A stretch of DNA of 64,000 nt from Rhizorhapis sp. SPR117 (GCF_021742065.1 NZ_JAKKIE010000001.1:1-64000); one strand, 5' to 3'. Positions 16,235 to 25,632 are shown, counted from the first letter of the stretch. Numbers and translations: made by a program. The notes: generated by a model from the letters alone, not told the origin.

Positions 16235-17791
16235 TCAACGATCTTCTCCGACCAGGATCGTACGTACTTTGCCAGCGACAACCTCGCGTGCGCCGTCCGC
16301 TCGCACCTTGTGCCAGTCAACGCCGCCAATGTCATAGTGCGCCTGCGCTTCGGCCACGGCGGCATCGGCGTCCGAGGCATCGTTCGCGCGCGCTGTGATC
16401 CGTTGCTTCAATAGATCAGGCGAAGCCTCGAGCCAGATACCCTCGAATGGAACGCCCTGGCGCCGTGCGACCTGACTGATCGCATCGCGTTCCTCGGGCC
16501 TTGCAAAGACCGCGTCCGCTATCGCGGCTTGCCCCGCTTGCAGGGTGTGGCTGGCCAATCGTTCCAACTCACCATAAACTGCCGCACTCGCTATCGAGGT
16601 GTATGAGGCTCTGGGAAGCGGGGTTTCCGGCGGCACGCCCGCCAACCGCTTGCGCAAGACGTCCGACCTTAGAATTCTGGCGCCGGGAGCCCGCCCCAGG
16701 CAAGGAGCCACCAGCTTGGCGATGGTCGACTTTCCGGTTCCGGAAAGCCCTCCGATCGCCACGAGGCGCGGCGACACGGGGGCGAGCAGATCATCGGCGA
16801 GCGCGAGATAATGCAGAGCCTTGGCCGCGAGGTCCAAATCCGGCGACGCTACGGCTTGTGCTGCCAATGCATGAGCCCGGATGGTCGCGCGGATGGAAAG
16901 AAACAAGGGCATGAGCGCTATGCCCGGCTCATCTTGCGGAGAAACGTCCAGGTAGCGGTTCAGCAGAAGATTCGCCTGAGCTTGAAACCCGCGCGCCCAA
17001 AGGTCCATCAGGAGAAAGGCGAGGTCATACAGCACATCGGTCGTCGCAAGCGTCGGATCGAACTCGAGGCAATCGAACAAGACGGGCTCATCGTCGATCA
17101 CCGCGATGTTCGCGAGATGCAGGTCGCCATGTGCGTGCCTGACGCGTCCCTGTCGGGCACGGGCATCCAGCAGTTCGGCATGGCACTTGGCCTGTTCCCT
17201 TTGTCGCTCCACCAAACTGCTTGCGGTCGCAGCCGGCAATATCTCGCCAAAGCGCGCCATGCTCGCCCGATTTCCCGAGATTACTGCCGCGATATGATCG
17301 CGCCCTGACTGCGCGCGGTATTGCTCGGCATCGTTATGAAATGCTTTGATCTGATCGGCGAGCTTTGTGACCAGCCGATCATCCAACTCGCCGCGGGCGG
17401 CAACTTCCTCGAGCAGGGCCCCGTCAGCAAAGCGTACCATTTCGAGGAGCCAGTCGACGGTGTCTCCCTGCCCGTTCAGGTTCAGCTTGCCAGTGCCATC
17501 CCGGGAAATGGGGCGAACCGCAAGATAGAGCGATGGCGCCGTCCTGCGGTTGAGCGTCAGTTCTGTGTCCAGCGCGGCATGACGTTTGTCCGGACTCGAA
17601 AAGTCGAGATAGTCGTAATGGACGGCTCGCTTGAGCTTCCAGGCGCGATTGCCGGCCAGGAATATGTGCGCCGCATGTGTATCGATCCGGCGCGCGGTTT
17701 CGCCAGGCGCGAGGGCGCCCGGCGTCTCCAGGAAGGTGACGACATCGGCCTGCTGTTCGGTCTCGCCGATCGGTCCTGCCGACGCCGTCAT
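16235..17791 (-). CDS. Fused aminoglycoside phosphotransferase-like kinase / P-loop kinase
   Basis: A 518-residue two-domain protein. The first about 320 residues are a protein-kinase-like phosphotransferase: catalytic loop HGDLHLAN near 215 and metal motif DCLEFD near 232. The rest is a P-loop kinase with Walker A GGLSGTGKSTIAK near 345. Such fusions are widespread in proteobacteria and usually annotated as bifunctional phosphotransferase/ATP-binding protein; substrate is unknown and antibiotic resistance should not be inferred. The stop lies 29 bases past the convergent cupin gene and the start is 8 bases downstream of the hsp20 stop, so it is probably co-transcribed with hsp20. Confidence 0.8.
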   Translation of the reverse strand: MTASAGPIGETEQQADVVTFLETPGALAPGETARRIDTHAAHIFLAGNRAWKLKRAVHYDYLDFSSPDKRHAALDTELTLNRRTAPSLYLAVRPISRDGTGKLNLNGQGDTVDWLLEMVRFADGALLEEVAARGELDDRLVTKLADQIKAFHNDAEQYRAQSGRDHIAAVISGNRASMARFGEILPAATASSLVERQREQAKCHAELLDARARQGRVRHAHGDLHLANIAVIDDEPVLFDCLEFDPTLATTDVLYDLAFLLMDLWARGFQAQANLLLNRYLDVSPQDEPGIALMPLFLSIRATIRAHALAAQAVASPDLDLAAKALHYLALADDLLAPVSPRLVAIGGLSGTGKSTIAKLVAPCLGRAPGARILRSDVLRKRLAGVPPETPLPRASYTSIASAAVYGELERLASHTLQAGQAAIADAVFARPEERDAISQVARRQGVPFEGIWLEASPDLLKQRITARANDASDADAAVAEAQAHYDIGGVDWHKVRADGAREVVAGKVRTILVGEDR

Positions 17792-17798
17792 CTGCGGT

Positions 17799-18293
17799 CT
17801 ATGCCTTGCCGATCTCGATCTTGCGACTGCGTGCAGGCACGTTCTCGTCCTTGGCCAGGGTCACGGTCAGGATACCATCCTTGAACTGGGCGGTGATCCC
17901 GTTCTGATCGACATCACTCGGCAGTGAGACCTGCCGGTGGAATGAACCATAGCGGCGCTCGCTGTACAGGTAACCCTTGTCCTTGCGTTCGCTCTCCTCC
18001 TTCTTCTCGCCAGAGATATCGAGCACGCCGTCGGCGATGCTGACCGCGATATCCTGCTCGCTGAGGCCAGGCAGCTCGGCGGTTAAGCGATAGGCCTTGT
18101 CGTCATCCACCAGTTCGACGGCTGGAACGGGCGCTGCCGGCGATCGATTGCCGAAGCTGAAAATGCTCGATGCGGGTCGGCCGAAATCCTCGAACAGCCG
18201 GTCTATCTCGCCACGTAGCCAATCCATCGGACGGTCCCGAGGCTGGCTGACAGGAGTTCCTTTTGACCCGGAAATTGGAACCTGATTAGTCAT
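17799..18293 (-). CDS. Hsp20 family small heat-shock protein
   Basis: A 164-residue alpha-crystallin-type chaperone. The N-terminal arm (GTPVSQPRDRPMDWLRGEIDRLFEDF) precedes the core AVELVDDDKAYRLTAELPGL ... GVLDISGEKKEE ... YGSFHRQVSLPSDVD ... FKDGILTVTLAK, with the conserved G-I-L motif. It holds unfolding proteins without using ATP. The start at 18293 is chosen because GAAGGAG precedes it and homology begins nearby; an upstream in-frame ATG lacks a site. It heads a two-gene - strand unit with the kinase fusion. Confidence 0.9.
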   Translation of the reverse strand: MTNQVPISGSKGTPVSQPRDRPMDWLRGEIDRLFEDFGRPASSIFSFGNRSPAAPVPAVELVDDDKAYRLTAELPGLSEQDIAVSIADGVLDISGEKKEESERKDKGYLYSERRYGSFHRQVSLPSDVDQNGITAQFKDGILTVTLAKDENVPARSRKIEIGKA

Positions 18294-18492
18294 TGCGCAT
18301 CTCCTTCGAACGGGAACCCGAAGGCCAGCGATCGGCAGAAACAAGTTTGCCGTAGAACGACACGAACCGTTGCTCCATCAACCGGCTCTCGAGTGTAGCG
18401 AAAATAATATCCTTGGCCACGGCGCCTCTATTCGGAAATCTACGGAGGCCGCGCATGGTAACGCCACATGCCTGCTTGCTCATGCAACCCGC

Positions 18493-18508
18493 TACGTAAC
18501 TTTCCCAA
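18493..18508 (+). promoter_or_regulatory. TACGTA-N5-CCCAA site b
   Basis: TACGTAACTTTCCCAA. One of four exact TACGTA-N5-CCCAA sites in the stress island; the others are at 30898, 32154 and 38385. It points toward the sensor-kinase remnant at 18730. Confidence 0.55.
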
Positions 18509-18571
18509 TTCACGCGAGCCTGCCCTCAGTGACAAAGTCACAAGGATCGAAGGGCGCACGCTCAAGGGGCG

Positions 18572-18591
18572 CGCTCCGCGATCGCGGAGCG
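18572..18591. repeat. Perfect 20-bp palindrome
   Basis: CGCTCCGCGATCGCGGAGCG is its own reverse complement. It may be an operator or a short GC hairpin; no U-run follows, so terminator function is unlikely. Confidence 0.5.
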
Positions 18592-18645
18592 AGAGAATAT
18601 CCATGACCTCAGCGATTATTCGGAATCGTCAGTTCGGCACGCCAT

Positions 18646-19305
18646 GTGCTTGAGGACAGTGCTTCTCCCGAGAAGCATCGTATGCTCCTCGATACGACCT
18701 CGGGAACAGCGCGCCGCAGAGGTGCTTTGATGACCGCTCTGCCTGCCAGGGAAATCATTCCGATGGTTCGTCCGTTCGACCTCAACCAGCATCTGGAGGC
18801 GCTGCAATTGCTTCTCGACGCTCAAACCGGCGACGGAGCGCAGGTTGTAATAAGGGACTCAGCGGCGAAGCCTCTCGTCAGGTTTGATGCGTCGGCCCTT
18901 GATGCAGCGCTTGTCGAGCTTGTCGCCAATGCGCGCACCGCCCTCGCAACCGGGGGGCGCATCATTGTGCGAGCCAAGCGCGCCGGACGCCGGTTATGGG
19001 TTACCGTTGCCGACACGGGAAAAGGGATGAGCCAGCAGGAAGGCAAGTTCCGGTGCATGTGCGCCGTGGGCGGCGTGGAAATGCGCAGCGTGGTCAGCCA
19101 ACAAGGAGCAACGCCCGCATGGATACGCAACGTGGTGAACCCAAGCCCGACATTATCGAGCCTTCGGCCCCGCCCGAGACCCCCGTGCCTCCACAGCCTC
19201 GGGAAACGCCCATGCCGAATGCCCCTGAAATCATCCCAAGCCAGCCTGATTTCGTGCCGGGTGTGCGGCCGGAGGAATATCCTGCCAGCGCCTAATTCTA
19301 TCTGA
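18646..19305 (+). pseudogene. Remnant of a sensor histidine kinase (HATPase domain)
   Basis: From 18730 the frame encodes a recognisable kinase C-terminal part: FDLNQHLEALQLLL, an N-box LVELVANARTALATGG and a G1 box VTVADTGKGMS. After about residue 130 it turns into Ser/Arg/Pro-rich sequence with no G2 box or ATP lid and runs antisense to nothing coherent, while another small gene (19119-19295) begins inside it in a different frame. No dimerisation/His-box domain precedes it. It is therefore a double-truncated kinase fragment, perhaps left by recombination with the FixL gene nearby. Confidence 0.6.
19119..19295 (+). CDS. Small proline-rich protein (58 aa)
   Basis: A 58-residue, Pro/Glu-rich, probably disordered protein (MDTQRGEPKPDIIEPSAPPE ... 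PNAPEIIPSQPDFVPGVRPEEYPA). AAGGAG at 19103-19108 supports the ATG at 19119. No signal peptide or domain. Short PxxP-rich proteins of this kind occur in sphingomonads with no known function. It ends two bases before the convergent DUF4010 transporter gene. The good ribosome site argues it is real despite overlapping the kinase remnant. Confidence 0.55.
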   Translation: MDTQRGEPKPDIIEPSAPPETPVPPQPRETPMPNAPEIIPSQPDFVPGVRPEEYPASA

Positions 19306-20560
19306 GCGAGAGAAGCGCCGCGATGCCGACGCCTGAGGCGAGCACCGAGGCGAACAAGGGGGCGGACGCCTTCCAGCCCTGTTGGCGCGGTCCGGCGATC
19401 CCGAGCGCCAGAACGCCCTTCAATGCTGTGTTTGCGAGTACGGGGACCGCCAGCACCAGGCCTGCCGTTGTTCCGTCGAGAATATCCTTGGGCATCCCCG
19501 CGAGGGTGAGGACTGCCGCATCGACATCCCACATGCCGGTCAGACCCAACACGACGATGATGCCCTGGTCGCCGAACTGTTCGAGCGCCCAGCGGGCTGG
19601 GATGGCCATCACCGCCACCAGTCCCGCAAGCAGCAGCGCGGGTCCAAAATCGAGCGGGTTGCCGAGCTTCACCTCGCTGGCGCTTGCCTCTGCATTGCGC
19701 GCGCGAAGCGCAAGCAATGTCGTCAATCCGCCGACAATGAACGCGGGGACCATGGCCAGAGCCAGCGAACGGGCTGCGTAGGGGATGAGGGTGATCGACA
19801 GCAACTGGACACGGACAAACATCACCAGCGATGCAAGCGCGATACCTGCTATAAGTGGCGCTTCCGGTCCGTCCTTCTGGCGCAATCGCTGTGCATAAGT
19901 CACGGTCACGGCCGTTGAGGACACAAGAGATCCACACAACGCGGTTATCATGATCCCCTTTCCAGACCCCAGCCGACGGGTCGCGACATAACCAGCAAAG
20001 GAGAGGCCGAGGACCACGACCACCACCATCCAGATCTGGCGGGGGTTCCAGGCATCATAGGGACCGAGATTTCGGTCCGGGAGCAACGGCAGGATCACAA
20101 GCGCCACCAGTGCAAAGCGCGCGATCGAATCGACTTCCTGTGCCGTCATGCCTTTGAGCATGGCGTGGGCCTGTGCCCGCAGCGTGAGAAGCAGTGTCGT
20201 CACGGCTGCGACCGCCAGCGCCTCGCTGACCTGGCCCTTGGCGGCCATGTAACCCAGCGCGAAGGTGACGATGCCGACCAGGGTATTGGTCACCGAAAGG
20301 CTCCCCTCGCGTGCGAGGGCGCTGCGATAGCCGAGGACCAGGCTCGACAGCGCAGCGAGCGCAATGGCGGCGGCCAGAAGATCCGGGACGTGCCCGGCGA
20401 GCCCGCCAGTGAGGCCAAGCAGACCAAATGTCCTGAGTCCGCTCACTCGGCTTCCGTCGTTCGCATCCCGCTGCCGCCAGCCCCGCTCGATGCCGATCAG
20501 GATCCCGATTGCAAGAGAAGCCGCCAGGGTACGCAGCAATTCCATGTCAGGCATGTTCAC
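19298..20560 (-). CDS. MgtC/SapB - DUF4010 membrane protein
   Basis: A 420-residue polytopic membrane protein. The first about 140 residues have the MgtC/SapB pattern (ASLAIGILIGIERGWRQRD, GLRTFGLLGLTGGLAG), the rest the DUF4010 pattern with many hydrophobic helices and MITALCGSLVSSTAVTVTYA. These fusions are thought to be inner-membrane transport or channel-like proteins; substrate is unproven. It is on the - strand, alone, facing the FixL gene across a 360-base gap. The start at 20560 has no perfect ribosome site; a start three codons later (MPDMELL) is possible. Confidence 0.85.
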   Translation of the reverse strand: MNMPDMELLRTLAASLAIGILIGIERGWRQRDANDGSRVSGLRTFGLLGLTGGLAGHVPDLLAAAIALAALSSLVLGYRSALAREGSLSVTNTLVGIVTFALGYMAAKGQVSEALAVAAVTTLLLTLRAQAHAMLKGMTAQEVDSIARFALVALVILPLLPDRNLGPYDAWNPRQIWMVVVVVLGLSFAGYVATRRLGSGKGIMITALCGSLVSSTAVTVTYAQRLRQKDGPEAPLIAGIALASLVMFVRVQLLSITLIPYAARSLALAMVPAFIVGGLTTLLALRARNAEASASEVKLGNPLDFGPALLLAGLVAVMAIPARWALEQFGDQGIIVVLGLTGMWDVDAAVLTLAGMPKDILDGTTAGLVLAVPVLANTALKGVLALGIAGPRQQGWKASAPLFASVLASGVGIAALLSLR

Positions 20561-20921
20561 AGACTTGCCGTGTCAGACACAGGTTGACCGAATGACGCAT
20601 GGCGGGGCGCACGGATTGGCCTGCCTCCGCATCCAACCCTTCCCAAACTTGCCGAATGAACCAATGCGGCGCCACAGGGTATCCTTGTCTATTGATCGTT
20701 CGGATTCGTCGACGATCCACGCAAGGGGTCTAGCTACCAGCGGTGGCCAAGGGAATCCGCATTTGTTCCAATTGTCGGTGGAGGACCTGAATTCAGAACC
20801 TCAGCAGAGCTGACGACGACCCATCGCAACTCCCCCGACCCTGGGCCTCGTAACTTTCGATGGCTCAATTTGGGCTCGATTGATAGAAAAAGGGACGAAA
20901 AAAGGGGGGGAGATCAGCGCG
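20561..20921. other. Intergenic region upstream of fixL
   Basis: No gene seen. CTCGTAACTTTC at 20847-20858 resembles site b (CTACGTAACTTTC) with one base missing and might allow autoregulation of the FixL-FixJ genes. GAGGACCTGAATTCAG and AGAACCTCAG around 20780-20806 form a short imperfect inverted repeat. Confidence 0.4.
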
Positions 20922-22877
20922 GTGCGGTTCCTTTCACCAAGGCAAGGAGATGAAGCAATCCCGGACATCAGCCGGTCATCGGAGCGGAAGGGCGCCTTTT
21001 CGCGGGCATTGGCCGCTGCAACGCTGCTCGCCAACCGCCCTATCCGCACTCAGCTCATAACGGCGGCTCTCGCAGGTCTCGCGATCGTCATCATCGCTTT
21101 CGTGACCCGCGAGCAGCTCGCCGAGCACGTTGATGAGCGCGTTCACTATTTTGTGACTCTGGGCGTTGCGGGTATGGTGCTCGTGGCGCTCCGACCTCAC
21201 CTGTTCGTGATCTCGAGCGTCACGCTGATAACCCTTGCGTCGCTAGTCGTCATCGACGGCTGGCCCACCACAGCCAGCCAGCAGATGGCTGTCGTGATTT
21301 TTCTCTTCGTGATGTTCCTCCTGTGGCGCAATCACCACCGTACCGTCACGGTCACGCGCGAACTCGCCGACAGCGCGGTTATCCTCGCCGAAGAGCTGAA
21401 CCTCCTGATCGACGGCGCGCAGGACTACGCCATCTACATGCTCGATCCGGACGGGAACGTTACGATCTGGAACGAGGGTGCCCAGCGACTGAAGGGCTGG
21501 ACCGCCGCGGAAATGATCGGCAAACCGGCGGACCTCTTCTATCCCGATGACGCCGTGGCCGCCGGCAAGCCGGCAGCGATCCGTGCAGAGGCGGTTACGC
21601 GCGGCAAGATAGAGATGGACGACTGGCGCGTCCGCAAGGACGGCAGCGAATTTCTCGCTCACATTGCGATTACGGCGTTGAAGAACCCGGACGGAACGGT
21701 CCGCGGCTTTGCCATCGTCGTCCGCGACATTACCGACCAGCGCGCTGCCGAAAGCGCCCTGCGCAACAGCGAGTCGCATCTTCGCTCCATCCTGTCGACT
21801 GTTCCCGATGCGATGATCGTCATCGACGAACGGGGAAAAATGTTGTCCTTCAGCGCTGCGGCCGAGCGTCTCTTCGGTTACACACAGACCGAAGTCCTGG
21901 GAGCCAATGTCAGCATGCTCATGCCCTCGCCTTATCGCGAGCGCCATGACGGCTATCTCGAGCGCTACCTCACGACGGGTGAACGCCGGATCATCGGCAT
22001 CGGCCGGGTGATCTTCGCGATGCGCAAGGACGGGACCACATTCCCGATGGAACTGTCGGTGGGCGAGGCAACCGGCGACGGCGAACGCGTCTTCACCGGC
22101 TTCATCCGCGACCTGACGGACCGTCACCGGACGCAGGAGCGGCTTGAGGAGCTTCAATCTGAGCTTATCCACGTCGCCCGGGTCAGCGCGATGGGAACCA
22201 TGGCGTCGACCCTTGCTCACGAACTCAACCAGCCGATCACAGCGGTTGCGAACTATGTTGAAGCCGTGCGCGATTTGCTGGCCGAGCCGGATCCCGACGA
22301 ACTGCCCGAAATCATCGAGGCGCTGGAGGATGCCGCCGCAGAAGCCATGCGGGCCGGCAACATTGTTCGTCGCCTGCGGGATTTCGTTTCTCGCGGCGAG
22401 GTCGAAAAGACTGTCGAGAGCTTGCCGGACCTGATCAACGAGTCCGCGGCTTTCGGGTTGATGGGCGCCGGGGAGAAGTCGATCGGAACCCGGATCGATA
22501 TTGATCACGACGCAGCGAGCGTGCTGGTCGACAAGATCCAGATCCAGCAAGTCCTGGTCAACCTCATCCGTAACGCGGTGGACGCGATGAGCACGGCGAC
22601 CTGCCGTCTTCTCACGATCCGGACGGCGCCCGATCAGCCGGGATTTGTTCGCGTGACGGTGGCTGACACCGGGCCTGGCGTGGCGCCTGACGTCGCAGCC
22701 CAGCTCTTCAAGGCGTTCGTGAGCACGAAAGCGGAAGGCATGGGGCTTGGTCTTTCGATTTGTCGAACTATCGTCGAGGCCAATGGCGGCCGCATTTGGA
22801 TGGAGCCAGCACAAGGGGGCGGTACACAGTTCCATTTTACTTTGATAAGGACGGAGGCGGAGAAGCTGGATGGATGA
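20922..22877 (+). CDS. fixL: Oxygen-sensing histidine kinase FixL (heme PAS)
   Basis: About 651 residues. Four N-terminal membrane spans are followed by a first PAS domain ([21 protein letters not shown]), then a second PAS with the FixL heme signature: [11 protein letters not shown] with the likely proximal His at about residue 342, then [26 protein letters not shown]. The kinase has AHELNQP (His about 433), [10 protein letters not shown] and DTGPGV. It should autophosphorylate when heme loses O2 and pass phosphate to FixJ. The GTG at 20922 is preferred because a strong G-rich ribosome site precedes it; a TTG at 20880 is the alternative. The gene overlaps fixJ by 8 bases. Confidence 0.92.
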   Translation: MRFLSPRQGDEAIPDISRSSERKGAFSRALAAATLLANRPIRTQLITAALAGLAIVIIAFVTREQLAEHVDERVHYFVTLGVAGMVLVALRPHLFVISSVTLITLASLVVIDGWPTTASQQMAVVIFLFVMFLLWRNHHRTVTVTRELADSAVILAEELNLLIDGAQDYAIYMLDPDGNVTIWNEGAQRLKGWTAAEMIGKPADLFYPDDAVAAGKPAAIRAEAVTRGKIEMDDWRVRKDGSEFLAHIAITALKNPDGTVRGFAIVVRDITDQRAAESALRNSESHLRSILSTVPDAMIVIDERGKMLSFSAAAERLFGYTQTEVLGANVSMLMPSPYRERHDGYLERYLTTGERRIIGIGRVIFAMRKDGTTFPMELSVGEATGDGERVFTGFIRDLTDRHRTQERLEELQSELIHVARVSAMGTMASTLAHELNQPITAVANYVEAVRDLLAEPDPDELPEIIEALEDAAAEAMRAGNIVRRLRDFVSRGEVEKTVESLPDLINESAAFGLMGAGEKSIGTRIDIDHDAASVLVDKIQIQQVLVNLIRNAVDAMSTATCRLLTIRTAPDQPGFVRVTVADTGPGVAPDVAAQLFKAFVSTKAEGMGLGLSICRTIVEANGGRIWMEPAQGGGTQFHFTLIRTEAEKLDG

Positions 22878-23484
22878 AAAGCGTGTTGTTCACATAGTCG
22901 ATGACGAGGACTCGATCCGCCGCTCGACTGGTTTCATGCTGAAGAAATCGGGTTTTTCGGTGACGCCGTGGGTTTCCGGCGTGGAATTTCTCAAGAAACT
23001 CAAGCAAGCCGAGCAGGGTTGTATCCTGCTTGATGTCCGCATGCCCGAGATGGATGGCCTGGAAGTCCAGCAGGAATTGAACGCGCGTGGCATATCCATG
23101 CCCGTCATCGTTCTGACCGGTCATGGCGATGTCACGATCGCCGTTCAAGCGATGAAGGCCGGGGCGGTCGATTTCCTGGAAAAGCCGTTCGAGAAGGCAG
23201 TGCTGATCACGGCCATCGAAACCGCCTTTGAGCGCCTTGCCGATGCCGAAGGCAGGGCGGGCCGGGCGGCCGATGCGACTATCCTCATCGCGGGACTCTC
23301 TGCGCGCGAGCAGGACGTCCTCAAGGGCCTGGCCCAGGGCTTGCCGAACAAATCCATCGCTTTTGATCTCGGCATTTCGCCGCGCACGGTAGAAGTCCAT
23401 CGCGCCAATTTGATGACCAAGCTCGGTGTTCGCAGCCTGTCGGAAGCCCTTCGCATCGCATTTTCCGCGGGCGTGACCGGCTAA
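22870..23484 (+). CDS. fixJ: Response regulator FixJ
   Basis: A 204-residue two-domain regulator. The receiver has the acidic pair DDED near residue 11, phosphoacceptor Asp55 in [20 protein letters not shown] and EKPF. A LuxR-type helix-turn-helix follows: [20 protein letters not shown], then [16 protein letters not shown]. In rhizobia FixJ-phosphate activates fixK and other low-oxygen genes. It overlaps fixL by 8 bases, a clear two-component operon. No CRP/FNR-type fixK is in the window, so FixJ may act directly on island promoters, perhaps at TACGTA sites. Confidence 0.93.
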   Translation: MDEKRVVHIVDDEDSIRRSTGFMLKKSGFSVTPWVSGVEFLKKLKQAEQGCILLDVRMPEMDGLEVQQELNARGISMPVIVLTGHGDVTIAVQAMKAGAVDFLEKPFEKAVLITAIETAFERLADAEGRAGRAADATILIAGLSAREQDVLKGLAQGLPNKSIAFDLGISPRTVEVHRANLMTKLGVRSLSEALRIAFSAGVTG

Positions 23485-23497
23485 GGGTTCGGACACT

Positions 23498-23510
23498 TAC
23501 GTAGCGACCC
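23498..23510 (+). promoter_or_regulatory. TACGTA-N4-CCC variant upstream of a receiver gene
   Basis: TACGTAGCGACCC begins 14 bases after the fixJ stop and 73 bases before the single-domain receiver gene. TACGTAG resembles the half-site recalled for rhizobial FixJ. Confidence 0.4.
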
Positions 23511-23570
23511 GTCGCCGATTTCCTGACATTCCCAATCAATCAGCATGGTCGCTGGATTTGATGGTGTGTC

Positions 23571-23987
23571 ATGACAAGTGAGAGAATTGCATCCCAGATG
23601 CAGGAACGTCCACGGCTCCTCCTGGTGGAGGATGATGCCGGGGTTCGCCGATCGTTACAGCTTCTGTTTCGTGCCCGGGGTTTCGATGTTCGGGCCTACG
23701 CAGCCGGGGCCGCGCTGCTTGCCGATCCGGCCGCCCGCGACGCCTGCTGCTTTATCGCGGACTACAGGCTGGAGGAAACCGATGGGATCGAGGTGCTCTG
23801 CCATCTGAGGGAAAGAGGTTGGTCCGGTCCAGCGGTGCTCATCACCGCCTTTCCATCGGCTGATCTCACCGAGCGAGCCCTCGCGCATGGTTTCAGCCAG
23901 GTCCTCGAGAAGCCCTTTCGCGAACATGTGCTCGGCGCGACCGTTGCTCGATTGACAGGTGCGGGCGAGGCAACCGCCCATTCCTGA
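23571..23987 (+). CDS. Single-domain response regulator (FixJ-receiver-like)
   Basis: A 138-residue protein made only of a receiver domain: VEDDAGVRRSLQLLF with the acidic pair, phosphoacceptor Asp64 in FIADYRLEETDG, the Thr in LITAF and Lys in EKPF. No output domain is present. Such proteins can act as phosphate sinks or bind other proteins; in some alphaproteobacteria a single-domain regulator (FixT-like by role, not by sequence) damps FixL. It follows fixJ by 86 bases with its own TACGTA-like site. All phosphorylation residues are present, so it is probably active. Confidence 0.8.
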   Translation: MTSERIASQMQERPRLLLVEDDAGVRRSLQLLFRARGFDVRAYAAGAALLADPAARDACCFIADYRLEETDGIEVLCHLRERGWSGPAVLITAFPSADLTERALAHGFSQVLEKPFREHVLGATVARLTGAGEATAHS

Positions 23988-24096
23988 TCGCGCTTGCCTT
24001 TGTGCCAACAGACGGCTGGAGATGATGGTCTGATGCTTCGAGATTTCCCTCATTTGCTGAGCCTCAGCCCGCGCGGACTTGGTCGCAGGGCGCCCA

Positions 24097-24516
24097 ATGA
24101 ATGATGGCTTTGCCCGCGCAGAAGGCGCCGTGGCTGACGCGTGTCCCACGCATCTCATAGGCATTGGTCCGGACGAGGAGTTTGCCATCGCCAAGCAGTT
24201 GACGAGCGGTCCGGTCACCTGGCTTGGCAGTGTTGAAAATTTCGAGACATTTCTGGGCCGACCACCGCTTACCTCTCCCTACGTCGTTCTTCTTGATGGT
24301 CTCCCATTGCCGCAATTAATCGCCACACTCGATCAGAATGCCGATTTTATTAGGAAAAAGCCGATCATTCTGCAGATCGCCGCACCACCCGTCCGCCTGG
24401 TGGTGGAGATCATGCAGCGCGGGGTCCGCGACGTGATTCAAAAGCCCTATACGCTGGCGCGGTTGCGATCAGCCCTGGAGGAGCTTTGCGGCGTGCGTGG
24501 TCGCTGGCCTCCGTGA
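24097..24516 (+). CDS. Degenerate receiver-like protein
   Basis: A 139-residue protein with receiver-like order but weak conservation: THLIGIGPDEEF at the N-terminus, YVVLLDGLPLPQ where the phosphoacceptor strand should be (candidate Asp in LLDG), and DVIQKPYTLARL with a conserved Lys-Pro near the end. The usual Thr/Ser strand reads IILQIAAP. It may sense FixL/FixJ output or bind without phosphorylation. The ATG at 24097 is chosen; an earlier start at 24079 is possible. It lies on the + strand between the receiver gene and the haemoglobin gene. Confidence 0.6.
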   Translation: MNDGFARAEGAVADACPTHLIGIGPDEEFAIAKQLTSGPVTWLGSVENFETFLGRPPLTSPYVVLLDGLPLPQLIATLDQNADFIRKKPIILQIAAPPVRLVVEIMQRGVRDVIQKPYTLARLRSALEELCGVRGRWPP

Positions 24517-24648
24517 TCTGACAGAATCTGTGACATTTCTGCGTGCCTGGACAGCCATGCACGCAATCAAGGCACAATCACCGTCAGAACCGTGACACGC
24601 CTGAATACATTGATATCCGCATAGACCCATCAGGCAGAGGAAGACCAG

Positions 24649-25056
24649 ATGACCGTAGCCGAGCAATCGCAGACGCCTTTCGATCTTATCGGTGGAGCAA
24701 TGATCGTTCGCCAGATTACCGATCACTTCTACGACCTGATGGAAGCTGACCCCGCCTACGCACAATTGCGCGATCTTCACGCTGAGGACCTCGCATCCAT
24801 GCGCGTGTCTCTTGCCGGCTTCCTCAACGCCTGGTTGGGCGGCCCGCGCGATTGGTTCGTCGAACATCCGGGCGTCTGCATGATGTCCGCGCATGCACGT
24901 TTGCCCATCACGCGGGAAACGGCAGACCAGTGGGCGGATGCCATGCGCCGCGCGATCACGGCATCGCCAGTAGAGCCCGTGATCGCCGGCAAGATGGCCG
25001 AAGCGCTCAGCACCATGGCGCAAAGCATGGCTCGGAACCCGGGACAAGCGATGTGA
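24649..25056 (+). CDS. Truncated haemoglobin, group II type
   Basis: A 135-residue globin: FDLIGGAMIVRQITDHFYDLMEADP, LRDLHAEDLASMRVSLAGFLNAWLGGPRDWF, and a proximal-His candidate in MMSAHARLPI. Length and the WLGGP motif fit the group II truncated family, which binds O2 or NO in the cytoplasm. It may protect respiration from NO or supply O2 at low tension. It is on the + strand close to fixLJ and followed by a cytochrome c gene 67 bases away, in keeping with an oxygen-limitation module. Confidence 0.85.
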   Translation: MTVAEQSQTPFDLIGGAMIVRQITDHFYDLMEADPAYAQLRDLHAEDLASMRVSLAGFLNAWLGGPRDWFVEHPGVCMMSAHARLPITRETADQWADAMRRAITASPVEPVIAGKMAEALSTMAQSMARNPGQAM

Positions 25057-25123
25057 CCTGCTTCATCGATCATGAACGTGCGGTCGCGGACGCCGCCCAT
25101 GACAGCCGCAACTGGAACTTGCG

Positions 25124-25504
25124 ATGCGCTTGAAGCGAATATCGGCTGCCCTGATTGCCGTCGCGGTTGTCAGCGGAGCAATCGCGACCGGACAGGCCAG
25201 GCCTGCAAAGAAAAGCAACCGAACCGAAATGGCGGTCCAGCGGCAGGGACTGGCGTTCGCCCAAAAGCATTGCTCGATCTGTCATGCGATCGATACCGGA
25301 ATCTCGCCCAAGCCGGAGGCGCCATCGTTCGAGGCGATCATCAACACTCCCGGACTGACCGCTCAAACCCTCAACCCGTGGCTCCAGGATTCGCATAATT
25401 TTCCCGAGATCATGAACTTCGAAATCGCGCCGGAACAAATCGATACGCTTGCAGCTTACATGCTGACTCTCAAAAATGCCGATTACCGGCCTCCGATCCA
25501 ATAA
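25124..25504 (+). CDS. Periplasmic c-type cytochrome
   Basis: A 126-residue monoheme cytochrome c. A signal peptide (MRLKRISAALIAVAVVSGAIATGQA) is followed by the heme motif CSICH around residues 50-54 and a C-terminal methionine ligand candidate in FPEIMNF or YMLTLKNADY. It would carry electrons in the periplasm. The ATG at 25124 is chosen because the signal peptide begins there. It follows the truncated haemoglobin gene on the same strand and may share its transcript. A second small cytochrome of similar type is encoded at 46413-46793. Confidence 0.88.
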   Translation: MRLKRISAALIAVAVVSGAIATGQARPAKKSNRTEMAVQRQGLAFAQKHCSICHAIDTGISPKPEAPSFEAIINTPGLTAQTLNPWLQDSHNFPEIMNFEIAPEQIDTLAAYMLTLKNADYRPPIQ

Positions 25505-25632
25505 TCTCCGGTGGGATTTGTCACGGGCAGTAAGATGATCGGTCGGTGTCCGCAGAGGGTTACGTCGATTGGCAGCGTAGCCAAATCATAGCGCTCAACT
25601 TGGCTTCGGCTTGAATACGGAAGGACATAGCT

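Larger units (their letters stand above)
18294..18645. other. Intergenic region with a TACGTA site and a 20-bp palindrome
   Basis: About 350 bases between hsp20 (-) and the kinase remnant (+). It holds the TACGTA-N5-CCCAA site (18493-18508) and the perfect palindrome CGCTCCGCGA/TCGCGGAGCG (18572-18591). A - strand frame at 18286-18513 shows no protein features. Confidence 0.5.

Noticed and set aside
16261..16276. TACGTACTTTGCCA as a further member of the recurrent site
   Set aside because: It lies inside the kinase-fusion gene and lacks the CCCAA part.
16235..17791. Antibiotic resistance by aminoglycoside phosphorylation
   Set aside because: The kinase domain is fused to a P-loop kinase and belongs to a broad family with unknown substrate; resistance cannot be inferred.
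18286..18513. 75-residue frame upstream of hsp20
   Set aside because: No ribosome site and no protein-like pattern; it overlaps the hsp20 start region and site b.
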